Positions 8,979 through 17,512 of a stretch of DNA of 64,000 bases are shown one piece after another. Under the pieces are notes generated by a model. The model ran no database searches. It was not told the DNA's origin and saw only the letters and a list, made by a program, of their open reading frames with translations. The DNA is taken from positions 11,821 to 75,820 of the forward strand of contig JAYKIS010000001.1 in NCBI GenBank assembly GCA_035286125.1, written 5' to 3'. Position numbers and translations under genes: made by a program. Source of the stretch: VGJW01 sp035286125 (GTDB taxonomy: Bacteria > Cyanobacteriota > Sericytochromatia > S15B-MN24 > VGJW01). Positions within the stretch are counted from its first letter, which is position 1; each line of letters opens with the position of its first letter.

Positions 8979-9623
8979 ATGCTCACCATGATATCAACTA
9001 CGCGAAAGCACATGGCTTGGATAATGTGCTTCCTGTCGACCGTCTGCATCGGCTCTTCTGGCACCGGATGTACCGCGGGTGGCGGGAGCCATCACGGGTT
9101 CGTACCACCCGCCATCGGCCCCGACGCTGCCGTTGGCGAACGCCGGATCCTGACGGTCCGCCCGCGCACGCTTCTGGCCCCGCCAAGACGAAGGCTGCCC
9201 ACACCCACGCCCTTGGTTCCCCGGAGAACTCCGTCGCCAGTGCCCGCGCCCACGCCGTCGCCATCACCCACGCCCTTCCTCTTCACCGTCCTGGGGCGAC
9301 CGACACCTTCGCTGAACCGAGCGAGTTGGCAGGATACCGGCCTCGATATCCCGAATGGCGCATCCGTGACACTTACGGCATCAGGATTGATTGCCCACGG
9401 GGGAGGTTCCATCGGTCCTGCCGGCGTCAATAGCACTTGGGGCGATACTCTCGTGCCATCGCTTCGGGCATTGGCCCTGATCGGCAAGATCGGCAGAAAC
9501 GGGACGCCTTTCCTCGTCGGATCCAGGTTGGTGCTGTCCGGTTCAGGACAACGACTGTTCCTCGCCATCAACGACTCGTGGGTCAACGACAATTCAGGAT
9601 CCTGGAGCATCCAGATCCAGTGA
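8979..9623 (+). CDS. Secreted Pro/Thr-rich protein with LecA (PA-IL)-like C-terminal domain
   Basis: 214 residues from the chosen ATG at 8979; an ATG at 8988 is equally possible and ribosome-binding signals are weak. The N-terminus is a signal sequence ending in SGTGC, probably a lipobox with a poor -3 residue, giving a lipid-anchored cysteine near 31. A Pro/Thr/Ser/Arg linker follows (about 60-100, including TPSPVPAPTPSPSPTPF). The last 110 residues look like the LecA galactose lectin beta-sandwich: an early tryptophan strand, TGLDIPNGASVTLTASG, a central WGD loop, GKIGRNGTPFLVG, and a terminal INDSWVNDNSGSWSIQI. The last piece parallels the calcium-site region of LecA. Base use is slightly less GC-rich than its neighbours. 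Confidence 0.65.
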   Translation: MLTMISTTRKHMAWIMCFLSTVCIGSSGTGCTAGGGSHHGFVPPAIGPDAAVGERRILTVRPRTLLAPPRRRLPTPTPLVPRRTPSPVPAPTPSPSPTPFLFTVLGRPTPSLNRASWQDTGLDIPNGASVTLTASGLIAHGGGSIGPAGVNSTWGDTLVPSLRALALIGKIGRNGTPFLVGSRLVLSGSGQRLFLAINDSWVNDNSGSWSIQIQ

Positions 9624-9662
9624 ATCCCGGCAGCGAGACACGCCGGCAGACCAGACGCCGGC

Positions 9663-10859
9663 CTACGCCAACTGGCGCGTCTCGGGTCCCCTGAAAAGAC
9701 CGGCAACCTTGTCCCGCATCCGGGGCCAGGCCTCCCGGGCAAAGGACCACGCCGTAAGGCCCACCTGACCCGCGCTGGCCGCGATGTAGGCCCCCCGCAG
9801 GAACAGGCTCTGCGGCAGGAGGTACAACGTGAGCTTGAGAGCGCCGAGAGCAACCAGCAAGCCCTGGCGGACCCGATCACCCGTCGTAGCCTTGGCATCC
9901 TTGGCCAGCTTGACCATGTGGACGCTGTCCGCGATGAACATGCCGACGTCCGCCACCGGCAACAACACCTTCATCACCCGACCGAAGGCGCCCGCGACGC
10001 GACCGAGCAGCGAGCCACCGACCGAGGTACCGGCCTGTGCGCCGTGCATGGCACCGTGAATCGTCTCCAGACCGGTACGGATACCGTTTCCTGCGATGAT
10101 GACGCCGGCGGCACCACGCGTGGTATCCGCCACTGCGTTGGCCTTGTCCATGTTGCTCGATGCAGGATTGTCGAGAACCTCCATCATCCGGCCACCTGCG
10201 GCCACCGTTCCCTTGACCAGTCCGGGCAGCGTCACCACCCCGAGGCCGACACCCGCGACCGAACCGGCGACGGCGACGGTGCGCGTCAGAGGTGCCAGCG
10301 TTTCGTTCGTGCGACCCAGGAGCTGCATCAGGGGCCGCGCAGGCTGGGTCAGCTTGCCGTAGACAGGGCTGGCCGAGAGATAGGCCCGGTCAGCGGCACT
10401 CATCGACGTAAGCAGCTTGCTCTGCTGGTCGACGAAGGTCGCGGCGCTCTGCGTCGCCTTGGCCGAGGCCAGAATCCGCATCGAGGTGGTCGCATGCGGG
10501 TCCAGCAAGACCCGCTGGAGTTCGTTGAAGTCTCGGATGGCGGCTTCGTGCGAGCGCGCCAGACCCGCGACGGAGCTGGCCACGTCGGCGGTCCTGGAGA
10601 CCTTGCCCAGGACGGGGTGCTCGCCGGGTTGGCTCGTCCCCTTGGGTTCCGCCCCGACCACCACGCCGCCACCGGCGCGGACCCGAGCCTCGCGCTGCAA
10701 TTCCTTGAGGGCGCGGGCCGTATCGGCCAGCCCAACGGCCGTATCACCGAGCGTGCCCAGCAGGGGCTGTTCCGCATCGGTAGCCAGCCGGCCGATGACT
10801 TCTTCCGTCCGGGTCGGCAGAACGCCGATCCGGGACTTTCGAGTCACCGCTCCAGACAT
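9663..10859 (-). CDS. Unidentified protein with hydrophobic C-terminal half
   Basis: 398 residues that I do not recognise. The N-terminal half (1-175) is polar and helical, with many Ala, Thr and Gln. From about 185 there are several Gly/Ala-rich hydrophobic stretches, such as AGSVAGVGLGVVTLPG, VLLPVADVGMFIADSV and LVALGALKLTLYLLPQSLF, that could be weak membrane segments or amphipathic helices. There is no signal peptide. It lies 82 bases downstream of purQ on the same strand, and its stop converges on the lectin-like gene 39 bases away. The ATG at 10859 is preceded by GGGGGCGGGG (10860-10871 on this strand). A structural or pore-like role is possible but unsupported. Confidence 0.6.
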   Translation of the reverse strand: MSGAVTRKSRIGVLPTRTEEVIGRLATDAEQPLLGTLGDTAVGLADTARALKELQREARVRAGGGVVVGAEPKGTSQPGEHPVLGKVSRTADVASSVAGLARSHEAAIRDFNELQRVLLDPHATTSMRILASAKATQSAATFVDQQSKLLTSMSAADRAYLSASPVYGKLTQPARPLMQLLGRTNETLAPLTRTVAVAGSVAGVGLGVVTLPGLVKGTVAAGGRMMEVLDNPASSNMDKANAVADTTRGAAGVIIAGNGIRTGLETIHGAMHGAQAGTSVGGSLLGRVAGAFGRVMKVLLPVADVGMFIADSVHMVKLAKDAKATTGDRVRQGLLVALGALKLTLYLLPQSLFLRGAYIAASAGQVGLTAWSFAREAWPRMRDKVAGLFRGPETRQLA

Positions 10860-10941
10860 GATCCCCGCCCCCCTGTCCTGATTGTCCGGAGGGCAGGCGC
10901 TTCACTTGACCAAGGTCAGCCTAAGCTTTGGAAAAGCCGCG

Positions 10942-11826
10942 TCAACGAGCGGCGGCCTGGAGGGTCCGCGCCTCGGTCTCGGCCGAGATGCTCAGGCCGA
11001 AATCCTCGCAAGCCTGGCGCACTACGTTGTGGAAAAGCAGCATGCCCTCGCCCTCGACGGGCAGGGTCCGGACGCCCTGCTGGAAAAGGCGGACCTTCTT
11101 GGCCGTCCAGTTCGGATGATTGTTGAAGAACAGGTGCGCTTCCGGGTGGGGCATCAGGCCGAAGATCCGGCCAGTCTCGTCGCACAGGCCGGCAATGCCT
11201 GCCTCGGAGCCCGTCGGATTGTCGGGATGCTGCTGCGTGGGTTCTCCGTGGGCATCGGCAAATTGCAAGGGGATGTAGCCATTGGCCAGGACACGCTGGC
11301 GGACATCGTCGCCCAGCACGATGCGGCCTTCAGCCGTACGGCAGGGCAAGGTCAACTCGGTGAGTCCACGCGTGTAGACGCAGGGAGAATCTGCATTGAC
11401 GGCAAGGCGCACCCAGCGGTCCTCGAACTGTCCGGAGGGATTGGCCTCGACCGCGACCTCGGGTTCTCCGACACGGCCTTCGACCATGGGCAGCAGGCCC
11501 AGCTTGACCATCACCTGGAAGCCATTGCCGATGCCCCAGATGAAGCGCTTGTCCTCGACGAAGCGGCTGAGACGAGACCAGAAGCCCTTGGTGACCTTCA
11601 GCTTGTCTGCCAGCGCACGGCCGGCAGGCAGGTGATCCCCGAAGGAGAAGCCACCCGGGAAGTTGAGGATGTGAAAGTCCTCGAGCGCGAGATCTCCCTC
11701 GAGAATGTCCGAGAGATGGGCGACCGTGACGCGGGCTCCGGCCAGCTTGTAGCCATGGGCCATCTCCTGCTCGGAATTGATGCCGTAGCCGGTAAGGACC
11801 AGCGCACGAACCCTTTTGTCGGTCAT
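10942..11826 (-). CDS. purQ: PurQ-like FGAM synthase glutaminase subunit lacking the nucleophile Cys
   Basis: 294 residues, matching the glutaminase domain of FGAM synthase (long PurQ form, or the C-terminal part of large PurL). Seen are VLTGYGINSEQEM, the oxyanion segment FPGGFSFGDHLPAG, and the His227-Glu229 pair in GLMPHPEAH. The nucleophile elbow, however, reads WGIGNGFQV with Gly100 where the family has cysteine (GICNGFQ). Without the cysteine it should not release ammonia from glutamine by the usual mechanism. It may use free ammonia, act structurally, or be a paralogue. The ATG is preceded by GGAG. It follows guaB in the purine cluster. No purL or purS is nearby. Confidence 0.85.
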   Translation of the reverse strand: MTDKRVRALVLTGYGINSEQEMAHGYKLAGARVTVAHLSDILEGDLALEDFHILNFPGGFSFGDHLPAGRALADKLKVTKGFWSRLSRFVEDKRFIWGIGNGFQVMVKLGLLPMVEGRVGEPEVAVEANPSGQFEDRWVRLAVNADSPCVYTRGLTELTLPCRTAEGRIVLGDDVRQRVLANGYIPLQFADAHGEPTQQHPDNPTGSEAGIAGLCDETGRIFGLMPHPEAHLFFNNHPNWTAKKVRLFQQGVRTLPVEGEGMLLFHNVVRQACEDFGLSISAETEARTLQAAAR

Positions 11827-11889
11827 CCAGGAGGCTCCAAGCGGATCAAAGGACCATCAGGCCCTCCCATGATACAGGCGGAGCCCGTT

Positions 11890-13005
11890 TCAGGCGAATG
11901 AAAGCGGCTCGATGTCGTGGACGTGGCCTTCCTGGACGGCCGCCGCCGTAATCCGCAGGAAACGGGCCCCTTGCTGCAATTCGGCGATGCTCCGGAAGCC
12001 GGTGTAGCCCATGCCCTTGCGCAGCCCCCCCACGATACGATGGAGAATCTCGGCCGCCGTGCCCTCGAGCGGGACCAGGCCCTCGACGCCCTCCGGGACG
12101 GGTGGGCCTGCTTCCGGGGCCTGGCGACCATAGCGATCGTTGCCCTCCTGTTGCAAGGCACCGAGGGAACCCATGCCGCGGTAGCGCTTCCACATCCGTC
12201 CGGATCGCTCCAGCGTCGGGGCCGCGCTCTCCGCGGCACGCGCGAGAAGACCACCCAGCATCACGATGTCGGCGCCCGCACCGATGGCCTTGGTCAGATC
12301 ACCCGGATGGCGGATACCCCCGTCGGCAACGACCGGCACGCCATGCCGCCGGGCCTCGGAGACCACGGCGCGAATGGCGGTCATCTGAGGCACGCCGACG
12401 CCTGCGACGATCCGGGTCGTGCAGATGGACCCCGGACCGATGCCGACCTTGAGTCCGGAAGCCCCTTCCTCAATCAGGAGTCGGGCCGCCTCGGCCGTGG
12501 CGATATTGCCCACCAGCACCTCGGTGTCCGGCGCAAGCCGGCGCAGGGTGCGCAAGGCCTCGACGACATTGCGCGAGTGCCCGTGCGCCGTATCGATGAC
12601 AAGCAAGTCGCACCCGGCCTCGATCAGGCCGGAGGCACGCTCCCATACATCGCCCGCACCGACGGCCGCCGCCACGAGCGGACGTCCCGAACCGTCAAGG
12701 CTGGGCCGGCCGCCCTCAGGCAGGGTCGCAGCCTTGACCCGGGCTACCTCTTCAGCCTGGCGTCCCGCAGGCATGTTGCGATGGATGACACCAAGACCAC
12801 CCGCCAAGGCCATCGCCAGCGCCATGGGCGCCTCGGTCACCGTGTCCATGGCTGCACTCAGAACCGGAACAGAGAGCCGCAGGCCCCGCGTGACCCGACT
12901 CGACAGGTCGACCTCGTGGGGCAGGAAGTCCGCGTAGCCGGGGACCAGCAGCACGTCATCGAAGGTCAGGCCCTCGTCCAGTGCAGCAGCGTCGAGCGTC
13001 TTCAT
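11890..13005 (-). CDS. guaB: IMP dehydrogenase, short form without CBS domains
   Basis: 371 residues against about 490 for standard GuaB. It oxidises IMP to XMP with NAD+, the first step to GMP. The (beta/alpha)8 core is intact: LTFDDVLLVP, AAMDTVTE, VIDTAHGHS, the IMP-binding GIGPGSICTTR with catalytic Cys195, VADGGIR, the YRGMGSLGA segment and RITAA..EGHVHD. Between GVIHRNMPAGRQAEEVARVK and RPLVAAAVG only about 15 residues remain, where the tandem CBS (Bateman) module normally sits. The module binds ATP/GTP and tunes activity, so that control is missing. The ATG at 13005 is chosen with GGGAGTG upstream, overlapping the guaA stop region. Confidence 0.93.
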   Translation of the reverse strand: MKTLDAAALDEGLTFDDVLLVPGYADFLPHEVDLSSRVTRGLRLSVPVLSAAMDTVTEAPMALAMALAGGLGVIHRNMPAGRQAEEVARVKAATLPEGGRPSLDGSGRPLVAAAVGAGDVWERASGLIEAGCDLLVIDTAHGHSRNVVEALRTLRRLAPDTEVLVGNIATAEAARLLIEEGASGLKVGIGPGSICTTRIVAGVGVPQMTAIRAVVSEARRHGVPVVADGGIRHPGDLTKAIGAGADIVMLGGLLARAAESAAPTLERSGRMWKRYRGMGSLGALQQEGNDRYGRQAPEAGPPVPEGVEGLVPLEGTAAEILHRIVGGLRKGMGYTGFRSIAELQQGARFLRITAAAVQEGHVHDIEPLSFA

Positions 13006-13010
13006 CGCGA

Positions 13011-14567
13011 TCACTCCCACTCGATGGTCGCGGGCGGCTTGGGCGACAGGTCATACACCACGCGGCCGACACCCCGGACCTCTTCGACCATCCGGCCCGA
13101 GATGCGCAACAGGGCATCCCACGCAAAGGCGTGGACCTGCGCCGTCATGCCGTCCTGGCTGTCAACCGCACGCAGGGCCACGACATGGTCATAGCTGCGG
13201 CCATCGCCGACGACACCGACGGACCGAATCGGCAGCAGGACGGGAAAGGCCTGCCAGACCTTGTCGTAGAGGCCCTCGCGTCGCAGTTGGTCGGTAAAGA
13301 CCGCATCGACCTCGCGCAGCAGGTCCAGGCGCTCCGCCGTGACTTCCCCGAGGATGCGGATGGCAAGGCCCGGACCCGGGAAAGGGTGACGATCCACGAG
13401 GTGTTCCGGCAAGCCCAGGACGCGACCCAGGTCCCGGACCTCGTCCTTGAAAAGGTCCTGATTGGGCTCGACGAGCAGGCCTGCCGCACGCTTTGCCGCC
13501 ACAAGCGGAGAACCGACGTTGTGGTGGGTCTTGATGGTCACGGCAGCGCCAGCGGTACCGTGTCCGGACTCGATGAGATCCGTGTGCAGGGTGCCTTGGG
13601 CGAGGTAGACCCGCCTGTCTCCCAGACCCAGATCGCGGACCGACTCTTCCTGGATCCGGATGAAGAGATCCCCGATGCGATGGCGTTTGACCTCGGGGTC
13701 CGTGACATCGGCGAGCGCCTCGAGGAAACGATCCTGAGCCTCGACCAGATGAAGGCGCTGCAGCCCGGCCGCTGCAAGGGCCTGCATGACCTCGGCACTC
13801 TCGTCCTTGCGCATCAGGCCGCTGTCCACATGCACGGCCACGACCTGTTCGGCCGGCAGGGCACGAGCCAGCAGGGCGGCGACCACCGTGGAATCCACGC
13901 CGCCGGACACGAGGACCAGCACGGGATCCTCCCCGACTTGCGCTCGGATGGCCTCGAGTCTGGCAGGCAACTGATCCCGGACATTCCAGTCAGGACTAAG
14001 GCCGGCCACACCGAACAGGAAGTTGCCGAGCAACTTGAGCCCGGACGGTGTATGCGTCACCTCCGGATGAAACTGTACGGCGGTCCGCCGGCCATCCTCG
14101 CGCGCGGCAGCAGCCAGCAACCCGGCTGACGTCCGCGCCAGGGCACGCCAGTTGCCGGGCAACACGGCCACATGATCACCGTGGCTCATCCAGACCGGCT
14201 CTTCGGGGGCCATGTCGGCCAAAAGGCCGTCATGCTCCTCGCACCGGATCACGGCAGGGCCGTATTCGCGCCGATCACCCGGCTCGACCGAGCCGCCCTC
14301 CGTCTGGGCCAGAAGCTGCATGCCGTAGCAGATCCCGAGCATCGGCTTGTCGAGATCGAGCACGCCCGGAGCGGGTCGCAAGCTGTCGGGCCGGTGCACA
14401 CTGTCGGGCCCCCCCGACAGGATGATGGCACCCGTTTCCGGGCCAGCCAGCCTTTCGACAGGCGCGTCATGGGGCAGGATGACGCTGCGAACGCCCAACT
14501 CGCGCACCCGCCTCGCGATCAGGCGCGTGTACTGGGAACCGAAGTCGAGGATGGCAACGGTGGACAT
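13011..14567 (-). CDS. guaA: GMP synthase (glutamine-hydrolysing)
   Basis: 518 residues, full length. It aminates XMP to GMP. The N-terminal class I glutaminase has ILDFGSQYTRLIARR, the intact nucleophile motif GICYGMQ and the FHPEV His-Glu pair. The ATP-pyrophosphatase has LVSGGVDSTVVAALL near residue 215. The dimerisation domain carries HPFPGPGLAIRILGE and ends in PPATIEWE, the typical terminus. It is followed immediately by guaB, so IMP to XMP to GMP is encoded side by side, downstream of dnaA-dnaN-recF. Its catalytic cysteine is preserved, unlike the purQ two genes away. Confidence 0.97.
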   Translation of the reverse strand: MSTVAILDFGSQYTRLIARRVRELGVRSVILPHDAPVERLAGPETGAIILSGGPDSVHRPDSLRPAPGVLDLDKPMLGICYGMQLLAQTEGGSVEPGDRREYGPAVIRCEEHDGLLADMAPEEPVWMSHGDHVAVLPGNWRALARTSAGLLAAAAREDGRRTAVQFHPEVTHTPSGLKLLGNFLFGVAGLSPDWNVRDQLPARLEAIRAQVGEDPVLVLVSGGVDSTVVAALLARALPAEQVVAVHVDSGLMRKDESAEVMQALAAAGLQRLHLVEAQDRFLEALADVTDPEVKRHRIGDLFIRIQEESVRDLGLGDRRVYLAQGTLHTDLIESGHGTAGAAVTIKTHHNVGSPLVAAKRAAGLLVEPNQDLFKDEVRDLGRVLGLPEHLVDRHPFPGPGLAIRILGEVTAERLDLLREVDAVFTDQLRREGLYDKVWQAFPVLLPIRSVGVVGDGRSYDHVVALRAVDSQDGMTAQVHAFAWDALLRISGRMVEEVRGVGRVVYDLSPKPPATIEWE

Positions 14568-14594
14568 GAGGTCCCGCAGGATACCCCATTCCGG

Positions 14595-15152
14595 CTACAG
14601 GCTGCGACGTCCGCCATAGGTGTCCGAGGACTGCCGCTCGATCCGGGTGAAGACCAGCACATGGATTTCGCTCGTACCTGCCTGTCGCAGGGCCTGCGTG
14701 GCCAGGTTGAGCGTCGTGCCGGAACAGATGATGCCGTCCACCAGAAGGACCTTGCGTCCCTTGACGGCGTCGGGTGCCGTCACTTGCAAGGAACCCCGTA
14801 CCGTCTCCTGCTCGGGATCGCCGTACTCCGAAATCAGGCCTTGGCGATTCAGGATGCCCACGGCCCTCGGGATACCCGTCAGTTGACTGAGCCAGTCGAC
14901 CAGCAGGTGCGTCGGGTCATAATCGACGCTGAATCCGGTCGAAGGTACCGGGACCAGCAGGTCCGGCTGCCGCAGCGACGGTGTCTCCTGCAAGGCGCTC
15001 TGGGCCCATCGGGCCAACGCATCCACCAGGTACCACTGCTTGCGGTACTGATAGCGGTAGATGGCCTCACCCAGCAAGGTACGACCGCCTTCGGGTCGAT
15101 TGTAATGGTGGATCGCATAGCCCAGGTCCCAACCGCCCGACAACGTGATCAT
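14595..15152 (-). CDS. Phosphoribosyltransferase-family protein
   Basis: 185 residues with a type I phosphoribosyltransferase core. A hydrophobic strand leads into LLVDGIICSGTTLNLATQAL (about residues 135-155), the PRPP-binding loop, and an upstream strand reads PDLLVPVPSTGFSVDYD. ComF/GntX proteins have a similar VPVPxS strand, but the N-terminal zinc finger of ComF is absent. The loop has Asp-Gly where the usual pair is acidic (DD or ED). Binding of PRPP, or a regulatory role like PyrR, is plausible given guaA directly downstream; the nucleobase is unknown. ATG at 15152 follows GGAGGAACC. It lies 105 bases after recF. Confidence 0.75.
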   Translation of the reverse strand: MITLSGGWDLGYAIHHYNRPEGGRTLLGEAIYRYQYRKQWYLVDALARWAQSALQETPSLRQPDLLVPVPSTGFSVDYDPTHLLVDWLSQLTGIPRAVGILNRQGLISEYGDPEQETVRGSLQVTAPDAVKGRKVLLVDGIICSGTTLNLATQALRQAGTSEIHVLVFTRIERQSSDTYGGRRSL

Positions 15153-15257
15153 GGTTCCTCCACCCTCGCGCGGCGGACGCTCTGGCCATCGCCTCCCCAC
15201 CATGGAATGGCGCCCCGTCCGACGCCATGGTTCGTCCGGACGGAAGAATTGCTGCCT

Positions 15258-16397
15258 TCAGGTGACGGACGGGCGGGTGATGTGTCCCGGCGCGACCTGG
15301 CAGATATCCGCCCGGGCACGCCACGCGCCGTGCAGATCAGACAGGTGCGTGCCGGTCACAAAGGTCTGGACACCATCGCCAATGGCCTCGAGCAACGCTT
15401 CCTGACGGGACGGATCCAGCTCGGCCAGCACATCGTCCAGCAGCAGCAGAGGTGGTTCGCCGACGGCCTCGCGCAGCATGTCGCGTTCGGCCAATTTCAG
15501 GGCAAGCACGATCGACCGACGCTGACCGGTCGATGCAAACCCGGCAGCATCACGGCCATCAAGCCTCGCCAGCCAATCATCACGGTGCGGTCCGACCGTT
15601 GCGTGTCCGCGCGCCAGATCCTGGGCGCGCGATCTCCCCAACGCCTCGAGCACCGAGGCGACGAACTCGGGACCTTCGATGGGCACCGATTCATCGCCGC
15701 CCGGAATACCCGGCTTGTAGCCGATACCCAGGGCCTCGCTACCGCCCGAGAGCACCTCGAGCCAGCGTGCGGCCCTCGGCGCCAGACTCCGGACCAGTGC
15801 CGCCCGCCTGCGGGAAACCGCGGCTGCCGCAACAGCAAAGGGTTCATCCCAAGCCTCCAGTTGGGAGGCCGTCGCCGCACCGGCGAGGATACGACGAATC
15901 AAGGCGTTGCGTTGCACGAGCAGTCGCGACCAACGGGCTTCCTCGTCGTGAAAGAGGGGCGCCATCTGGCGAATGATGCGGTCGAGCATCTGGCGGCGAC
16001 CCTGCGGCGATCCCTGGACCAGATCAAGATCGGTCCTGCTGAACAGAACCACCGTCACCTTGCCCAGCCAATCCACCATCCGCCTGCAGGGCACGCCATC
16101 GATCTGGGCAGCCCGGCGCCCTTGCGTCCGGAAACACAAGTCGGCCCTCAGCGGATAGCCACCTCGCCGCAGGCTCGAGCGGATGATGGCATCCTTGGCA
16201 CCGAACCGGACCACTTCCGCGTCCCTGCGTGCAAAGGGAGGCTGCGCCGTGGCCAAGGTCGCAACAGCCTCGAGCAGGTTGGTCTTCCCCTGGGCATTAC
16301 CACCCAGCAAGATGACCCGCTCCGACGCGAACGTGGCGTCAAGCCGTTCGTGGTTGCGCCAATCCGTCAGTTCGAGCCGCTCGAGGAACAGCTTCAG
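15258..16397 (-). CDS. recF: DNA replication and repair protein RecF
   Basis: 379 residues. RecF is an SMC-like ATPase that helps load RecA at gaps with RecO and RecR. Seen are the N-terminal KLFLERLELTDWRNHE, Walker A GGNAQGKTN, the family segment VTVVLFSRTDLDLVQG, the signature STGQRRSIVLALKLAE and Walker B LLLLDDVLAELDPSRQ. No ATG, GTG or TTG exists in frame before the conserved N-terminus. The only start that preserves it is CTG at 16397, overlapping the dnaN stop as CTGA. A TTG at 16310 would delete the first 29 conserved residues. The dnaN-recF overlap supports coupled expression. Confidence 0.92.
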   Translation of the reverse strand: MKLFLERLELTDWRNHERLDATFASERVILLGGNAQGKTNLLEAVATLATAQPPFARRDAEVVRFGAKDAIIRSSLRRGGYPLRADLCFRTQGRRAAQIDGVPCRRMVDWLGKVTVVLFSRTDLDLVQGSPQGRRQMLDRIIRQMAPLFHDEEARWSRLLVQRNALIRRILAGAATASQLEAWDEPFAVAAAAVSRRRAALVRSLAPRAARWLEVLSGGSEALGIGYKPGIPGGDESVPIEGPEFVASVLEALGRSRAQDLARGHATVGPHRDDWLARLDGRDAAGFASTGQRRSIVLALKLAERDMLREAVGEPPLLLLDDVLAELDPSRQEALLEAIGDGVQTFVTGTHLSDLHGAWRARADICQVAPGHITRPSVT

Positions 16398-17512
16398 CTC
16401 CGGATGGGCATCACGAGGGAAGTCAGGCGATCGTCGGCGCCCTGGAACATCGTGGCTTCAACAGGCCCGTTGGACTTGATGACCACGGTCTCGCCCTCGA
16501 CCCGTTCAAGGGCCTGCTGGAGATACTGGGCATTGAAGACGATGTCCTGGGTGTCACCACGCAGTTCGGCGTCGACGCGCTCCTCGGCCTCGCCGCTTTC
16601 GGCATTGCGGGCCTGCAGGACGAGCGCCCCGTCGCCAAAGGTCACGCGAAGGGCACGGCCATCGCGCTCGGAAGCCATCGTGCCCGTCCGGTCGACAGCC
16701 TTGAGGAGGGACAGGCGGTCGACCATCGTCTCGTTCCGGAACTGGGCCGGGATGACCTGACGGTAATTGGGGTACTGGCCCGAGATCCGCCGGGTCGTCA
16801 GCTTGCGGTTGCCGCTCGTGAAGACCATCTGGGTTCCGCCGACCAGGCCGTCGTCACTGCGCGCCGCCTCAGCAAGCAGCACATCGCCCTCGTCCTGGCC
16901 CAGCAGGCGCTCGAGCTCGCTCATCGACTTGGCGGGGATCGTCGCCGAGAAAACCTGCGGACCGACACCGCCGTAACGCCACGCCGCAAGGCGGTAGCCA
17001 TCGGTGGCGACCAGCTCGAGCACGCCGTCTGCCATGGCGATGTGCACGCCCGAGACCACCGACATGTCGTCGCGGTTGGCGGCGGCATAAACGGTGTTGT
17101 GAATCCCCTGCCGCAGGACCGAGGCCGGCAGCCGGACCTCCTGGGCCACATCAGGCTGGGGAAGGCTGGGGAACTGATCCGCAGGCTCGGTTGCAAGCGT
17201 GAACTTGGCCCGTTGGCAAGTGACGAGGATGTTGCGGTCCGAGACGGACAACGTGACCTCGGCATTGGGCAGCTTGCCCACGATGTCGGCGAGGTTGCGT
17301 GCCGGGACGGTGATGCTTCCGCCCGTCGCGATGTCGGCCGGCATGTGGGTCTCGATGCCAAGGTTCAGGTCCGTGCCCGAGAGCCTGAGGCCCTGGCCTT
17401 CGGAAGCAAGGAGCACGTTGGCGAGGATCGGCATCGGGCCGCGGGCACTGATGGCCCTCTGGACGGACGAAAGGGCGCGGGCCAACTCGTCTTTCTGACA
17501 GGTGAAGCGCAT
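16394..17512 (-). CDS. dnaN: DNA polymerase III sliding clamp (beta subunit)
   Basis: 372 residues, full length. It forms the ring clamp holding the polymerase on DNA. Three related domains are visible, with the N-terminal MRFTCQKDELARALSSVQRAIS, the central SGVHIAMADGVLELVATDGYRLA (given as family segments HIAM and TDGYRLA) and the C-terminal VEATMFQGADDRLTSLVMPI, close to the usual YLVMPM end. It begins 829 bases after the dnaA stop, on the same strand, across the presumed origin. Its stop overlaps the recF start. Confidence 0.97.
   Translation of the reverse strand: MRFTCQKDELARALSSVQRAISARGPMPILANVLLASEGQGLRLSGTDLNLGIETHMPADIATGGSITVPARNLADIVGKLPNAEVTLSVSDRNILVTCQRAKFTLATEPADQFPSLPQPDVAQEVRLPASVLRQGIHNTVYAAANRDDMSVVSGVHIAMADGVLELVATDGYRLAAWRYGGVGPQVFSATIPAKSMSELERLLGQDEGDVLLAEAARSDDGLVGGTQMVFTSGNRKLTTRRISGQYPNYRQVIPAQFRNETMVDRLSLLKAVDRTGTMASERDGRALRVTFGDGALVLQARNAESGEAEERVDAELRGDTQDIVFNAQYLQQALERVEGETVVIKSNGPVEATMFQGADDRLTSLVMPIRS

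Noticed and set aside
9624..9662. GCCGGC inverted repeat between convergent genes
   Set aside because: The six-base motif is self-complementary and common in GC-rich DNA, with no T-run; too weak to call a terminator.
14172..16760. 862-codon plus-strand open frame
   Set aside because: Antisense to guaA, the phosphoribosyltransferase, recF and dnaN; it shows no family motif.
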